Of a stretch of 64,000 nucleotides of DNA, positions 42,890 to 53,800 are shown piece by piece (position 1 is the first letter of the stretch; every line of letters starts with the position of its first letter). A model generated the notes under the pieces. That model saw nothing but the letters and a program-made list of their open reading frames with translations. It was not told the DNA's origin and made no database searches. Source of the DNA: Maribacter_C sp047345145 (GTDB taxonomy: Bacteria; Bacteroidota; Bacteroidia; Flavobacteriales; Flavobacteriaceae); contig NZ_JBLFER010000001.1 in assembly GCF_047345145.1 (NCBI RefSeq), positions 558,001 to 622,000 of the forward strand, in the 5' to 3' direction. Position numbers and translations under genes: made by a program.

Positions 42890-44452
42890 TTAATCGAAAT
42901 TCTTTCCGCCCAGGTACGCGCAATCATAGAGTTCTTGGGTACCTTGAAAAGGGACTAGGGTCTTGTTGTAGCCATAAGTCGTCCGTAAATTTCGAGTCAA
43001 ATCCATATCGTCAACATTTACCTGAATATCGTGCATGGTAAACTGACAAGGGTGCTCGTAACCCGCAGCATGAGTGATTTCCACCAACTCTTTTCGAAAG
43101 GTTTTGAAGTATTGTGCTAGACGGTCCGATTTTAAGGGAATGCTAATTCCATTCTGACGCCATTTATTTTGTGTGGCAATTCCCGCAGGGCATTTGTTCG
43201 TATGACATATTTGAGCCTGAATACAGCCAATACTCATCATGGCTTCACGGGCTACATTAATACAGTCGACACCCATGGCGAATGCCATGGCAGCTTTAGC
43301 AGGGAAGCCTAGTTTCCCACTTCCGATGAAAACAATACGATTGGTTAGATTTCGCGTTTGAAAGACTTTGTATAAACTTGAAAACCCATACACCCAAGGT
43401 AAAGAAACATGGTCAGCAAAAGATGGGGGAGCAGCTCCGGTTCCACCTTCACCGCCATCTACAGCAATAAAGTCAGGACCTTTTCCTGTTTTTAGCATGA
43501 TTTCTGCCAATTCTTCCCATTGGTCTAGTTTTCCTATTGCTCCTTTGATTCCGACGGGTAATCCGGTTGCGTCTGCAATGGTCTCGATTAATTCCATTAA
43601 TTCAGAAACGTTGCTAAAAGCTTTATGAGTAGCAGGGGAGAGGACATCCTTCCCAACTTCTACACCTCGTATCTCTGCGATTTCCTTTGTGATTTTAGCT
43701 CCAGGAAGTACACCTCCTTTTCCTGGTTTGGCGCCTTGAGACAATTTGATTTCAATGGCTTTGATACAGGGATTATCTTCTACTAATTGCTTCATTTTTT
43801 CCAAGGAAAAATTCCCATCCGAAGAACGAACTCCGAAATACCCTGTTCCGAAGTGAAAAACGACATCGCCACCTTGCTTGTGATAGGGGGAGAGTCCGCC
43901 TTCCCCGGTATTATGAAAAGCTTGTGCTTTGGCAACTCCTTTGTTTAAAGCCTCAACGGCCGCTGCCGATAGCGAACCAAAACTCATCGCCGAAACATTA
44001 ATTACTGATGCAGGACGATATGGCTTTCTTCTTTTGTTGTACGCGCCCATAACTTTAGCGCAGGGCACAAAATCTTTATGTTCAGTATTTGGATGACCTT
44101 CAGAAGTTTTGAAAGCCATCATCTGATTCTTTACGAAAATGTGCTGGTGCGCATAAATGTCTCGGTCTGTTCCAAAACCTTCGTAATTGTTCTCCTTTTT
44201 GGCAGAGGCATAAATCCAGCCTCTTTCAATACGATTAAATGGGAGCTCTTCACGATTGTTCGCGACAAAATACTGCCGCATTTCAGGACCAATACTTTCC
44301 AGCCAATAACGCAAATGTCCAACTACAGGGTAGTTATGCGATATGGTATGTGCTTTTTGAAAAAAAATATCTCGAATCGCAACAATCGCAAGAAAACCTA
44401 GAACATATCCCCACCAAGGTACGGCAGAAAGTGTATTTAAAAATACATCCAT
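42890..44452 (-). CDS. FMN-binding glutamate synthase-like protein
   Basis: 520 residues. One N-terminal hydrophobic segment, then the GltS central/FMN domain: GEGGLSPYHKQGGDVVFHFG, KLSQGAKPGKGGVLPGAKI, AVDGGEGGTGAAPPSFADH and CHTNKCPAGIATQNKW. The amidotransferase and C-terminal domains of a full glutamate synthase are missing, as in many stand-alone family members, and the substrate is then uncertain. The Cys near CHTNKCPAGIATQ would suit a Fe-S cluster. Confidence 0.88.
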   Translation of the reverse strand: MDVFLNTLSAVPWWGYVLGFLAIVAIRDIFFQKAHTISHNYPVVGHLRYWLESIGPEMRQYFVANNREELPFNRIERGWIYASAKKENNYEGFGTDRDIYAHQHIFVKNQMMAFKTSEGHPNTEHKDFVPCAKVMGAYNKRRKPYRPASVINVSAMSFGSLSAAAVEALNKGVAKAQAFHNTGEGGLSPYHKQGGDVVFHFGTGYFGVRSSDGNFSLEKMKQLVEDNPCIKAIEIKLSQGAKPGKGGVLPGAKITKEIAEIRGVEVGKDVLSPATHKAFSNVSELMELIETIADATGLPVGIKGAIGKLDQWEELAEIMLKTGKGPDFIAVDGGEGGTGAAPPSFADHVSLPWVYGFSSLYKVFQTRNLTNRIVFIGSGKLGFPAKAAMAFAMGVDCINVAREAMMSIGCIQAQICHTNKCPAGIATQNKWRQNGISIPLKSDRLAQYFKTFRKELVEITHAAGYEHPCQFTMHDIQVNVDDMDLTRNLRTTYGYNKTLVPFQGTQELYDCAYLGGKNFD

Positions 44453-44492
44453 TTACAAATCGCAATTAAATTCAGGTCCATATTAAGGACTT

Positions 44493-45806
44493 TTATTTTC
44501 CTTTTATTTCCTCTTCCAACATTGGAGTTTTATCACTGTTAAGATAATCCAAACTCATCTCAGTTAAGGTTTTCACTCCCAATATCAGTCCACTGTCATC
44601 GATTAAAAAATCAGGTGTGTGGTGCGGAAAAGATTCGGTATTCCCAGGAGTCATTCCTCCTAAGAAAAAGAAGAATCCGGGTGCTTCTCTTTGAAAATAA
44701 GAGAAATCTTCAGCCCCAGTTATCGCCTTTTGAATAAATACGTTTTCCTCTCCAGCAGTACGTTTTATGGTAGGCAACATTTGCGATACCAATTCAGGGT
44801 GGTTGTAGGTAATGTCCGTAGCATCTTTGATTTCACAGGTAGCAGTACCTCCGTAGGCTTTGGCGATAGTCTCGACCATTTCTACCATACGTTTGTTCAA
44901 TTTATCTTTCATATCATAATCAAGTGTACGAATGGTGCCAATCATTTCAGCACTTTCAGGAATGATATTAAAACGAACACCGCTTTTTATTTTACCAACG
45001 GTAATTACCGCAGCTTCGTTGGTGAGTTCCGTTTCTCTACTAATTATAGTTTGAAGGCCGTCAATGATTTTAGCGCTAATTAAAATAGGATCAACACCGG
45101 ACCAAGGCTGAGAACCGTGACTCTGCTTACCGTTTACTTTAATGGTAAAACTCTGCGCAGCAGCCATAGTTCCTCCAGATTTATAGCGAATCATGCCCAC
45201 TGGAGTCTGAGAATTGATATGCAATCCGAAAATGGCATCAACTTTTGGATTTTCCATAACGCCTTCTTTCACCATAAGTAAGGCACCTCCTTCTTCACCA
45301 GGTGGTGGTCCTTCCTCAGAAGGTTGGAAAATAAACTTTACTGTTCCTTTTATCTTATCCTTGTTTTTAGACAAAACTTCGGCAACTCCCATTAAAATAG
45401 CGGTATGCGTGTCGTGTCCACATGCGTGCATTACTCCGACTTTCTCACCTAGAAATTCTGAAGTAACGGTCGATTTGTATGGAAGGTCATTGCGTTCAAT
45501 CACCGGTAGCGCATCAATATCTGCTCTCAAGGCAACTACTTTTCCGGGTTTGTCACCTTTTAATAAACCTACAACTCCCGTATGAGCCACACCGGTTTGT
45601 ACTTCGATGCCTAAAGATTTTAGATGTTTCGCAATCTTCTCAGCGGTTTTAAATTCACGGTTTCCCAACTCCGGATTCTGATGAATATCACGACGCCATT
45701 CAACCACTTTACTTTCTACGGCTGTGTAGTCTTTTTGTAAATTAGGACCTTGTGCTATCGCAAAGCATCCTGTGAATAGCATTGTTGCTATTAGTAACTT
45801 CTTCAT
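44493..45806 (-). CDS. M20-family amidohydrolase, exported
   Basis: 437 residues with a signal peptide (LLIATMLFTGCFAIAQ). ALRADIDALPVIERN, GVMHACGHDTHTAILMG, FQPSEEGPPPGEEGG and AITGAEDFSYFQ carry the metal-binding residues of the IAA-amino-acid/hippurate hydrolase (M20D) group, which removes acyl groups from N-acyl amino acids. The substrate is not evident. The lid domain with its usual Gly-rich turn is in place. Confidence 0.9.
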   Translation of the reverse strand: MKKLLIATMLFTGCFAIAQGPNLQKDYTAVESKVVEWRRDIHQNPELGNREFKTAEKIAKHLKSLGIEVQTGVAHTGVVGLLKGDKPGKVVALRADIDALPVIERNDLPYKSTVTSEFLGEKVGVMHACGHDTHTAILMGVAEVLSKNKDKIKGTVKFIFQPSEEGPPPGEEGGALLMVKEGVMENPKVDAIFGLHINSQTPVGMIRYKSGGTMAAAQSFTIKVNGKQSHGSQPWSGVDPILISAKIIDGLQTIISRETELTNEAAVITVGKIKSGVRFNIIPESAEMIGTIRTLDYDMKDKLNKRMVEMVETIAKAYGGTATCEIKDATDITYNHPELVSQMLPTIKRTAGEENVFIQKAITGAEDFSYFQREAPGFFFFLGGMTPGNTESFPHHTPDFLIDDSGLILGVKTLTEMSLDYLNSDKTPMLEEEIKGK

Positions 45807-45874
45807 AATTATTGAGCTTGTTTTTCATTCCCGTCCTTCGTCTACGCTCAGGGTGAACTCCGGCAGGAATCTAT

Positions 45875-46417
45875 TTAAAATTTAATTAGTCTAAAATCTT
45901 CGTCTTGTAATTGTATTAAGGCAGTCATCGCTGATAACGATAGCTGAACACCTTCTATTAAGTCCTCCCTTGGAAAACCTCTTGATAATGAGGACTGTCC
46001 ACAGAAAATAATTTGTCCGCCGGCATCCATCAATGCTTTTATAAGTTCTTGATTCGGGTTGTCAGTTCCATATTTCTTTTGATAGGCTTCGCTTGTGATG
46101 ACATCTTTCGAAGCTTTGTTATGAACTACCAATGCAACTTTTAAGTTTTCCGCAGGAATACCACTTTGTGCATGCATATTCAAAAATCGAGCGGCTGTTT
46201 CAATAGTTGCATTTACCGATTCATGATTTTCAGGACTATTCATGATGTCAAAAACGGCTTTGTATTCTTTGGATGGGTCAACTTTGAAGTCCGGATTATC
46301 AATGGCCCAGACTTTTCCGTAATCTTTTATGATGGGTCCGGTTTCCTTCGTTTGAGCTGTTAAGGAAGTTTGTGAAAGAAGTCCGACTAATACGGCAAAA
46401 AGGTATATTCTTTTCAT
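45875..46417 (-). CDS. DsrE-family-like exported protein
   Basis: 180 residues, signal peptide 1-21. EYKAVFDIMNSPENHESVNA starts a strand-helix pattern of the DsrE/DsrF fold; LKVALVVHNKASKDVITSEA and AGGQIIFCGQSSLSRGFPRE contain a Cys in the place used by sulphur carriers of this fold. It is periplasmic, so a sulphur-relay role is not established. Flanked by the M20 gene and the convergent helicase upstream region. Confidence 0.75.
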   Translation of the reverse strand: MKRIYLFAVLVGLLSQTSLTAQTKETGPIIKDYGKVWAIDNPDFKVDPSKEYKAVFDIMNSPENHESVNATIETAARFLNMHAQSGIPAENLKVALVVHNKASKDVITSEAYQKKYGTDNPNQELIKALMDAGGQIIFCGQSSLSRGFPREDLIEGVQLSLSAMTALIQLQDEDFRLIKF

Positions 46418-46514
46418 TCAAAGTAGTTCAGTCTCTAAATATATTCAAATTCGTTAAAACCCTTGTAGCATTGTTCATAATTATTGAAATGAAGTTTTTA
46501 GAATAAGGGGTATT

Positions 46515-48890
46515 ATGGCTAAATTCACCGTCCCTTATACTAATTTTTTAAAGACACTTTTGGAGAATTTTATTGACCAGTTGAATGAGGCCCAAAGGGC
46601 ACCGGTTTTGCACAAAGATGGCCCGTTAATGGTTATTGCGGGCGCAGGTTCGGGCAAAACCCGTGTACTTACTTTTCGGATTGCTCATTTAATGGCGCAA
46701 GGAGTAGATGCTTTTAATATTTTAGCGTTGACCTTTACGAACAAGGCAGCACGTGAAATGAAAAAGCGTATTGCTGATATCGCCGGTACCACGGAAACCA
46801 AGAATTTGTGGATGGGAACTTTCCATTCCGTTTTTGCTAAATTGTTGCGTTACGACGGCGATAAATTAGGGTACCCAAGTAATTTCACAATTTACGATAC
46901 TCAAGATTCTCAACGACTTATTGCTTCCATCATTAAGGAAATGGGATTGGATAAGGATATCTATAAATACAAGCAAGTACAGAACCGAATATCCTCCTAT
47001 AAAAACAGTTTAATTACGGTTAAGGCTTATTTAAATAATCCGGAATTGGTTGAAGCAGATGCGATGGCAAAACGCCCGCGGATGGGTGATATTTATCATA
47101 ATTATGTAGAACGTTGCTTCAAGGCTGGCGCAATGGATTTTGATGATTTACTGTTACGAACCAATGAGTTGTTGAATCGTTTCCCTGATGTATTGGCGAA
47201 ATATCAAGACCGTTTTCGGTATATTTTGGTGGATGAGTATCAAGATACCAATCACTCGCAATACCTAATAGTTAAGGCGCTATCAGATAGATATCAAAAC
47301 ATTTGTGTTGTGGGTGATGATGCCCAGAGTATTTATTCTTTCCGTGGCGCGAACATTAGTAATATTCTGAATTTTCAAAAGGACTATGATGATGTAGGAA
47401 TGTATCGTTTGGAACAGAATTACCGTTCTACCAAAAACATTGTTCAAGCGGCTAACTCGATTATTGCAAATAACAAAGATCAACTCGAAAAAGTGGTGTG
47501 GACAGCAAATGATGACGGCCCACCAATTATTATACATCGAAGTCCTACCGATGCTGAAGAGGGACGTTATGTTGCAAATTCCATTTGGGAGAATCGTATG
47601 CAGCATCAAATGCCAAACGGTAATTTTGCGGTCTTGTACCGTACGAATTCCCAGTCACGGTCAATTGAAGATGCTCTCCGTAAACGCGATATTCCGTATC
47701 GTATTTATGGGGGATTGTCATTCTATCAAAGAAAAGAGATTAAAGATGTACTTTCCTATTTACGATTGGTCATCAATCCGAAAGATGAGGAGGCGCTGAA
47801 ACGTGTTATTAATTTCCCAACACGGGGAATAGGTCAAACTACAATTGATAAACTTGTTGTTGCAGCAAATCATTATGGACGTTCGATTTTTGAGGTCATT
47901 GAAAATATCGACCGCATTGATTTAAAAATAAATTCGGGTACGAAACGAAAGCTTCAAGACTTCGTTACCATGATTCAGAGTTTTCAGATTATGAATGAAA
48001 GCGCAGATGCTTTCGTTCTTGCAGAACATGTTTCGAAAAAGACGGGTATTCTATTGGAGTTTAAAAAAGATGGAACGCCCGAAGGCATTGCCCGTATGGA
48101 GAATATCGAGGAGCTTCTAAACGGTATTCAAGACTTCGTAGAAGGACAAAAAGAAATAGATGAAGCCACAGGAAAAATTTCAGAATTCTTGGAAGATGTA
48201 GCCTTAGCAACTGATTTAGATAAAGATACTGGTGATGATGACCGCGTTGCATTAATGACGATTCATTTGGCGAAAGGGCTAGAATTTCCACATGTTTATA
48301 TTGTTGGCATGGAGGAGGATTTATTCCCATCAGGAATGAGCATGAACACCCGTAGTGAGCTGGAAGAGGAGCGAAGGTTGTTTTATGTTGCCCTGACTCG
48401 TGCCGAGAAACAAGCCTATTTGACCTATACTCAAAACCGCTATCGTTGGGGGAAACTGATAGACGCAGAACCTAGTCGTTTTCTAGAAGAAATCGATGAG
48501 AAATTCGTAGATAACCAAGTGCCAATTGATAGAGCATCCTATCGCTACAAACCTTTGATTGACAATGATATTTTCGGGGAAGTTGATAAAAGCAAACTCC
48601 GTCAGACAAAACCCAAAAATGGAACTCCACCGTTAGTTGGTAAGCCCAATGAAAATCAACTTCGAAAGCTTCGAAAGTTAAAGCCTCAATTAGCTTCTCC
48701 TTCCGCAAACACCAATACAGTAGATCCAAATTTAGCTGAAGGAAGTTTAGTTAATCATACCAGATTTGGCAGAGGTAAGGTCCTTAAAGTTGAAGGGGTT
48801 GGTAATGATAAGAAAGCTGAAATTCAATTTGATAAAGGGGATATTAAGAAACTATTACTGCGTTTCGCTAAGCTTGAAGTTATAGGATAA
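46515..48890 (+). CDS. ATP-dependent DNA helicase, UvrD/PcrA type
   Basis: 791 residues by the ATG at 46515. A TTG at 46560 would begin LENFIDQLNEAQRAPVLHKD, closer to the family N-terminus; either is possible. Motifs: VIAGAGSGKTRVLTF (I), YILVDEYQDTNHSQY (II), VVGDDAQSIYSFRGAN (III), LEQNYRSTKNI (IV), MTIHLAKGLEFPHV (V), YVALTRAEKQAYL (VI). The C-terminus VNHTRFGRGKVLKVEG is the Tudor-like RNA-polymerase-contact region of PcrA/UvrD. Role in repair and replication. Confidence 0.95.
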   Translation: MAKFTVPYTNFLKTLLENFIDQLNEAQRAPVLHKDGPLMVIAGAGSGKTRVLTFRIAHLMAQGVDAFNILALTFTNKAAREMKKRIADIAGTTETKNLWMGTFHSVFAKLLRYDGDKLGYPSNFTIYDTQDSQRLIASIIKEMGLDKDIYKYKQVQNRISSYKNSLITVKAYLNNPELVEADAMAKRPRMGDIYHNYVERCFKAGAMDFDDLLLRTNELLNRFPDVLAKYQDRFRYILVDEYQDTNHSQYLIVKALSDRYQNICVVGDDAQSIYSFRGANISNILNFQKDYDDVGMYRLEQNYRSTKNIVQAANSIIANNKDQLEKVVWTANDDGPPIIIHRSPTDAEEGRYVANSIWENRMQHQMPNGNFAVLYRTNSQSRSIEDALRKRDIPYRIYGGLSFYQRKEIKDVLSYLRLVINPKDEEALKRVINFPTRGIGQTTIDKLVVAANHYGRSIFEVIENIDRIDLKINSGTKRKLQDFVTMIQSFQIMNESADAFVLAEHVSKKTGILLEFKKDGTPEGIARMENIEELLNGIQDFVEGQKEIDEATGKISEFLEDVALATDLDKDTGDDDRVALMTIHLAKGLEFPHVYIVGMEEDLFPSGMSMNTRSELEEERRLFYVALTRAEKQAYLTYTQNRYRWGKLIDAEPSRFLEEIDEKFVDNQVPIDRASYRYKPLIDNDIFGEVDKSKLRQTKPKNGTPPLVGKPNENQLRKLRKLKPQLASPSANTNTVDPNLAEGSLVNHTRFGRGKVLKVEGVGNDKKAEIQFDKGDIKKLLLRFAKLEVIG

Positions 48891-48986
48891 CACTTTACTC
48901 TATTTTTAAATACCTGTTTTCAGGGAGAAATAAAACTTCAATACTTCCGTTCTTTACACCAGTATTCATATAAAAACCAACCTCTT

Positions 48987-49592
48987 ATGATTATCTACGG
49001 AAGCAGAGCCACACATTTAAAATCAGATAAACTTCGCAATGCGACTTGTCCGAATTGCCAAACAAAAGGTTCATTGACCGCAAGCACCTACGGGCGTCAT
49101 GCGCACATATTTTGGATTCCACTTTTTCCCATGGGAAAAGTTGGCGTCTTTGAATGTCAGCATTGTCATAAAGGATTTAAGAAGAAGGAATTGGGTGAGG
49201 ATGGTAAAATGGATTACAAAAACTTCCTTAGTGATGTAAAAACCCCCTTATGGAAATATTCTGGATTAGGTGTCATAGCTCTCTTGATCTGCTGGGGATT
49301 CTACTCTAGTAAGCAAACTGAAGAAAGAGTAGCTGAGTTAGTTGAAAACCCAGCGATGTATGACATATATACTTTTAAAACGGATAGCAATAGCTATTCT
49401 ACCTTCAAGGTAGTTGAAGTTTTTCAAGATAGCATGTATATTAATCAGAATGACTATGAAATTGACAAACTAAGCGCTATCTATAAAATTGATAAAGAGG
49501 AGAACTATCCCGACGATATATATGTCGTTACTACTCAAGAAATTAAAGATATGTACGCAGCAGGAGAAATTAAAGATATTGATCGAGATTAA
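48987..49592 (+). CDS. Zinc-ribbon membrane protein
   Basis: 201 residues. Two CxxC pairs (ATCPNCQTKG and FECQHCHKG) at residues about 20-60 form a zinc ribbon; HAHIFWIPLFPMGKVGVFEC between them is typical of a family of small flavobacterial proteins. A transmembrane segment lies near 92-108 (GLGVIALLICWGFYSS), then a soluble domain of about 90 residues (ENYPDDIYVVTTQEIKDMYA). Function unknown. A terminator follows 21 bases after the stop. Confidence 0.7.
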   Translation: MIIYGSRATHLKSDKLRNATCPNCQTKGSLTASTYGRHAHIFWIPLFPMGKVGVFECQHCHKGFKKKELGEDGKMDYKNFLSDVKTPLWKYSGLGVIALLICWGFYSSKQTEERVAELVENPAMYDIYTFKTDSNSYSTFKVVEVFQDSMYINQNDYEIDKLSAIYKIDKEENYPDDIYVVTTQEIKDMYAAGEIKDIDRD

Positions 49593-49612
49593 AATATTGG
49601 ACAACTTAAATC

Positions 49613-49646
49613 AAAGACCCCATAAAATTAATTTTATGGGGTCTTT
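49613..49646. terminator. Perfect 34-base palindromic terminator
   Basis: AAAGACCCCATAAAATT (49613-49629) is the exact reverse complement of AATTTTATGGGGTCTTT (49630-49646), and ATTTATGAA follows. It lies between the convergent genes ending 49592 (+) and 49668 (-) and would stop transcription from both sides. Confidence 0.88.
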
Positions 49647-49667
49647 ATTTATGAATATTATTTTCTC

Positions 49668-50129
49668 TTAATTTTTAGGCATACTACGAAGGGCTTCAGG
49701 AGCCATTTCTTTAATCCCTGAGACTTTCACATAGTGAGTTTTACCATCATCGCTAGTATATTCTAAAACTGCTTCGGTTGGTTTAATATCAAACGCTTTT
49801 TGCATTTTTTTTCCTTCAGTTCTCAGTGTTTCCTCTGATTTAGCTCCGGTTTTATATGAAGATAGAACATAAGTTTCATTACCTTCAGTTTCAGTGGTGC
49901 AATCTAAAGCGCGTGCTCTAAAATATACTTTTTGAAAACTTACTTCTTTTAAGGTATCGGAAATTTCAATTTTCAGATTTGCCCCAGAACCACTTTCTTT
50001 TTTACCACCCAACCATTCTTGGACAGTACTTTTACCCAGTGTAAAAGGAATGTCATTAACCTCAAGTTTCTTTTGAGAAGAACAGCCAAACAAACTTGCG
50101 GCAAAAACAACTAATGCTATATTTTTCAT
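49668..50129 (-). CDS. Hypothetical lipoprotein
   Basis: 153 residues. The signal ends IALVVFAASLFGC, then SSQKKLEVNDIPFTLGKSTV. The protein contains KVYFRARALDCTTETEGNET and LEYTSDDGKTHYVKVSGIKE, suggesting a small beta-rich fold. No family recognised. It is convergent with the zinc-ribbon gene across the palindromic terminator. Confidence 0.6.
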   Translation of the reverse strand: MKNIALVVFAASLFGCSSQKKLEVNDIPFTLGKSTVQEWLGGKKESGSGANLKIEISDTLKEVSFQKVYFRARALDCTTETEGNETYVLSSYKTGAKSEETLRTEGKKMQKAFDIKPTEAVLEYTSDDGKTHYVKVSGIKEMAPEALRSMPKN

Positions 50130-50176
50130 TTTTTATTTTATTTAAGCGCATATTTCAAACATGAAATGTGAACTTA

Positions 50177-50893
50177 TTAACTACTTACTTTGAATTCAAA
50201 AATTTCAGATTGAGAGGTGTTTCCTTGACTATCAGAGCTTATGACTCTCCAATAATATGTATTTCCAGCTAATACCGTAACCTCGAAAGTCTGGTCTGTT
50301 GTGGTTCCTACTGATATGTTCGGAATGGCCTCTGTACCAAAAAGCACTTCAAATTCTGTAATATCATCGTCGATGTCGCTTCCATTCCATTCAAGACTTA
50401 ATGTACCAGTCGTATTTGTTACATCAGCTCCTCTTATTGGGCTGACAGCTTCAGCAGGAAAAGGAGCATAGTTTTCGATTCCTGGTCCTTGATTATAAAA
50501 CTTAAATATTGAACTACTAGCTGTTACCGTTGTACCATTTGCACTTGAAGTAACAAACCACTCATAGGGTGATCCACGATCGATAGTAATAGATGCTTCC
50601 GTTCTGAAGACTTTAAAAAGTGTAGTTTCATTTGAAATTAGGTTGCGCAGATTTACTTCATATTCATCTGTGTCTTCAGAAGCATTCCAACGAAAAGTTA
50701 CACTACTTCTTGCATCGTCAACAATAACGCCCTCATTACACTCGGTATTGTTTTCTGGAAAAATTAAAGTAGTAGCCTTTGGATCCGCCACAGGGTCTGG
50801 CATAGGTGTAGGTGGAGGGCCATCATCACCGCCCCCGCCGCATGACATCATTAATAATAGGGAAATTGCTGCTAGTTTATATAATACTTTCAT
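50177..50893 (-). CDS. Lipoprotein with two fibronectin type III-like domains
   Basis: 238 residues. The signal ends ISLLLMMSC, then GGGGDDGPPPTPMPDPVADP. Two FN3-like repeats follow: VTFRWNASEDTDEYEVNLRN and LSLEWNGSDIDDDITEFEVL with YYWRVISSDSQGNTSQSEIF. This type is found on the surface, often for glycan or protein binding. The ATG overlaps the stop of the T9SS gene upstream (ATGA), so it is the downstream gene of that pair. Confidence 0.75.
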   Translation of the reverse strand: MKVLYKLAAISLLLMMSCGGGGDDGPPPTPMPDPVADPKATTLIFPENNTECNEGVIVDDARSSVTFRWNASEDTDEYEVNLRNLISNETTLFKVFRTEASITIDRGSPYEWFVTSSANGTTVTASSSIFKFYNQGPGIENYAPFPAEAVSPIRGADVTNTTGTLSLEWNGSDIDDDITEFEVLFGTEAIPNISVGTTTDQTFEVTVLAGNTYYWRVISSDSQGNTSQSEIFEFKVSS

Positions 50894-53800
50894 TTTCTTA
50901 TCATTTTATAAGTTAAGAGCGCACCATCCGCTTTAATGTTTATAATGTAAATTCCTTTTGAAAGAGAATCAACGTTTAATTTAACACTGCTGTTATCAAC
51001 AGGAACTGACTTGTTAAATAATACCGTTCCATTTGTCGCAAACAAGGATAGTCGGACATCTGTACTTGTAATATTACCCAAATAGATGGTTAAATCACCT
51101 CCTTCAATCGGATTGGGATAAATAAGAAGCTCATTACTTAGAAAAATAGTTTCTTCATGCACACCTTGACAGGTTTTATCTGTACTGATCGAGATTTTAT
51201 TTTCTACTTCAGAGAGCGTTAAGGTAATCTGACTTTGGCTTGTGGTAGTAAGTTTTCCGTTTAATGAGATAAAATAAGTGTCACCACCTGATAAGTCAAG
51301 TGTAACCTTACTCTCCAAGTCGCTCACTTTAGAACTTACTGATAATGATTCAGGTTCTGTTACGGTAAGGTCAAAACAATTTTCATAACCTGGCGCCTCA
51401 TCTAAGGTGATACAAAGGCTATAATTACCCGCTGATAAATCATTGAAAGATGTCATTGCGGTAAAAGTATTCGTAGCTAAAATATCTCCTCCGCTAGATA
51501 GCGTCGCAGAATAATTGAGGCTTTCAAGCACCTCAATACTGATACTTCCATTATTACTTGAAATACAAGATTCTCCTGAAGTTTTAATTCTAAAGTTATT
51601 TACAGGTAATGAGAATACTTCACACCCTTCAACATCAACTGGAACTCCAGGCGGTGTATTCGGGCAGACATCAACTGCGTTTAAGATACCATCATTGTCA
51701 ATATCATCATCACAAATATCGCCAATACCATCACCATCGAAATCTGCTTGATCAGCATTTGCAGTCAGAGGGCAGTTATCTTCTAAATCTAGCACACCGT
51801 CATTATCATCGTCAGTATCACATAAATCACCTAGGCCATCCATATCGTTATCAGATTGGTCTGCGTTGCTAACAAGTGAACAATTGTCATCAATATCTAA
51901 TACACCATCATTGTCATCATCGTCGTCATCTATAGCACTAGTAACAACCAAATCATCTATGATTACTCCTTCTTGATTTACTGAGGGGTCTGATTGAAAA
52001 ACAATTCGAAAAACGATGTTGGTTTCTGCTGTAAGATCAGTTTCTCCCATTCCCGCATTTATATTAAAATCATAACTGTATTCTGTTAAGGTGGCATCTG
52101 TACCAGTCCATTGTGCGCCAGGGCAATTTTGGCAGTCATTATCACTCCCAGAATTGGTATTTGTTCTATCACTATTATACCAGTTCGGTTGACTGTTTAT
52201 ATTACCTAGAACTTCCCAATTGGCTCCATTATCTTTTGAATATTCAACAAATACTATATCAAAATTGATTTCAAGGTCATAAGCCATGTTGAATTTCAAA
52301 GTGGGTGCTAAAATGTTTGATAGGTCATAACATCTACTTGTGATTACACCTCTTGTATTATCAGGATGATTCCCACCTAAAACCGTCCCAAGGACCTGAG
52401 TACCTGAACTTGCTTGATTAAGTAATGTCCCTGTTGGTACACCTCTTTCCCAAACGGAGCCATCAGAACCCTCGTTAAAGATAATAAGAGATTGATTATT
52501 ATCATTTTCGAAAGTAAATGTCACATTTTCATCACTTGACTCGTTTAGAACAAAATTGGTGCTGGCTGTATTGTTATCTGTAAAAGTATCGTTGGCAATA
52601 TTTGCCGTTGCATTTAATGTTATCGGGCCGATAGCATCCGTTATTGTTGGAAAAACAATTGATGTAGTATTCCCTGATGCCAGATTCCCTGTCCAAGTAA
52701 AAACTTCTGTTGCGGCATCGTTAAGTTCATAAGAAACCTCTATTTCAGTAATTGCATTTAGTCCCTTATTCTCAACTAAAAGTTCAGGTATGAAAGTGTT
52801 GCCAGAACAAAGTACTTCATTTGATTCAGGGGATAGGCTTAGTACTCTAATATCGTTATCTGGTAACTGTATTGGTACCGGAGATTGCCAAATACCTCTT
52901 CCATAGGTTGACGCAGTTATTAAGCCGTCATCAAGTGATATTTCTAAATCACTAACGCCCGTATTTGGAAAACCAGTAAAGTAATCTTCCCATTCTGTGA
53001 GCGTATCATCTATACGATAAACACCTAAGTTTGTACCTACATATAGAGGGTTAGTTGTATTTCTACCTTGATGCACAATTGTAAAAAATGCTTGATCAGT
53101 TGGTAAATTAGCTGTGATTTCATCCACCGTTACATCTGTGCCATCCATGGTTAACTTAAAAACACCTCTTAGATCTGGTTGCGTACGACGTGGGTCATCA
53201 ACTTCGTTGGATGTGGTTACGTAAACAATATTACTATCAAAACTATTGGTAGCAATATCTGAGATGTTTGAGTCAAAGGTATTTAAGATGTTAAAAGAAT
53301 CTCCACCATTAACACTGCGGTACAGTTTAGCGAAAACAGCCGCATAAATTATATCAGGATTATTTGGATCGATCTCTAGGTCTCTTAAATTAAAATTATC
53401 GCTACCGACACTTGAACTTTTTTCCCAAGCATTACCTACTAACTTGTATAAACCATCGAACCCTGCATAAACATCACCCTCACCACTAATTGCCAAGGGA
53501 GTTACCCAATTTCCTTGAATTGTATTACCGTTCGTATCTGTAGGTGCTCCAATTCCTCCTAATGTTTGACCAGAGTCGGTTGTTACATAAAGAACACCAC
53601 CGAATTGTAAAAATCCGTAAATCAAATTATTGTTGTTGGGGTCAACTTCATAATCCATACCATCACCTCCAGTATATGCATTCCAATTCCCATTATTACG
53701 CAAAAAGCCTGCGTTGTCTTGAAGACCACCCGCCATTTTAGCTGCATCGTTCTTAGCGACCGATATCCTATAAAACTGACTTATAGCTGCTCCTGCTGTC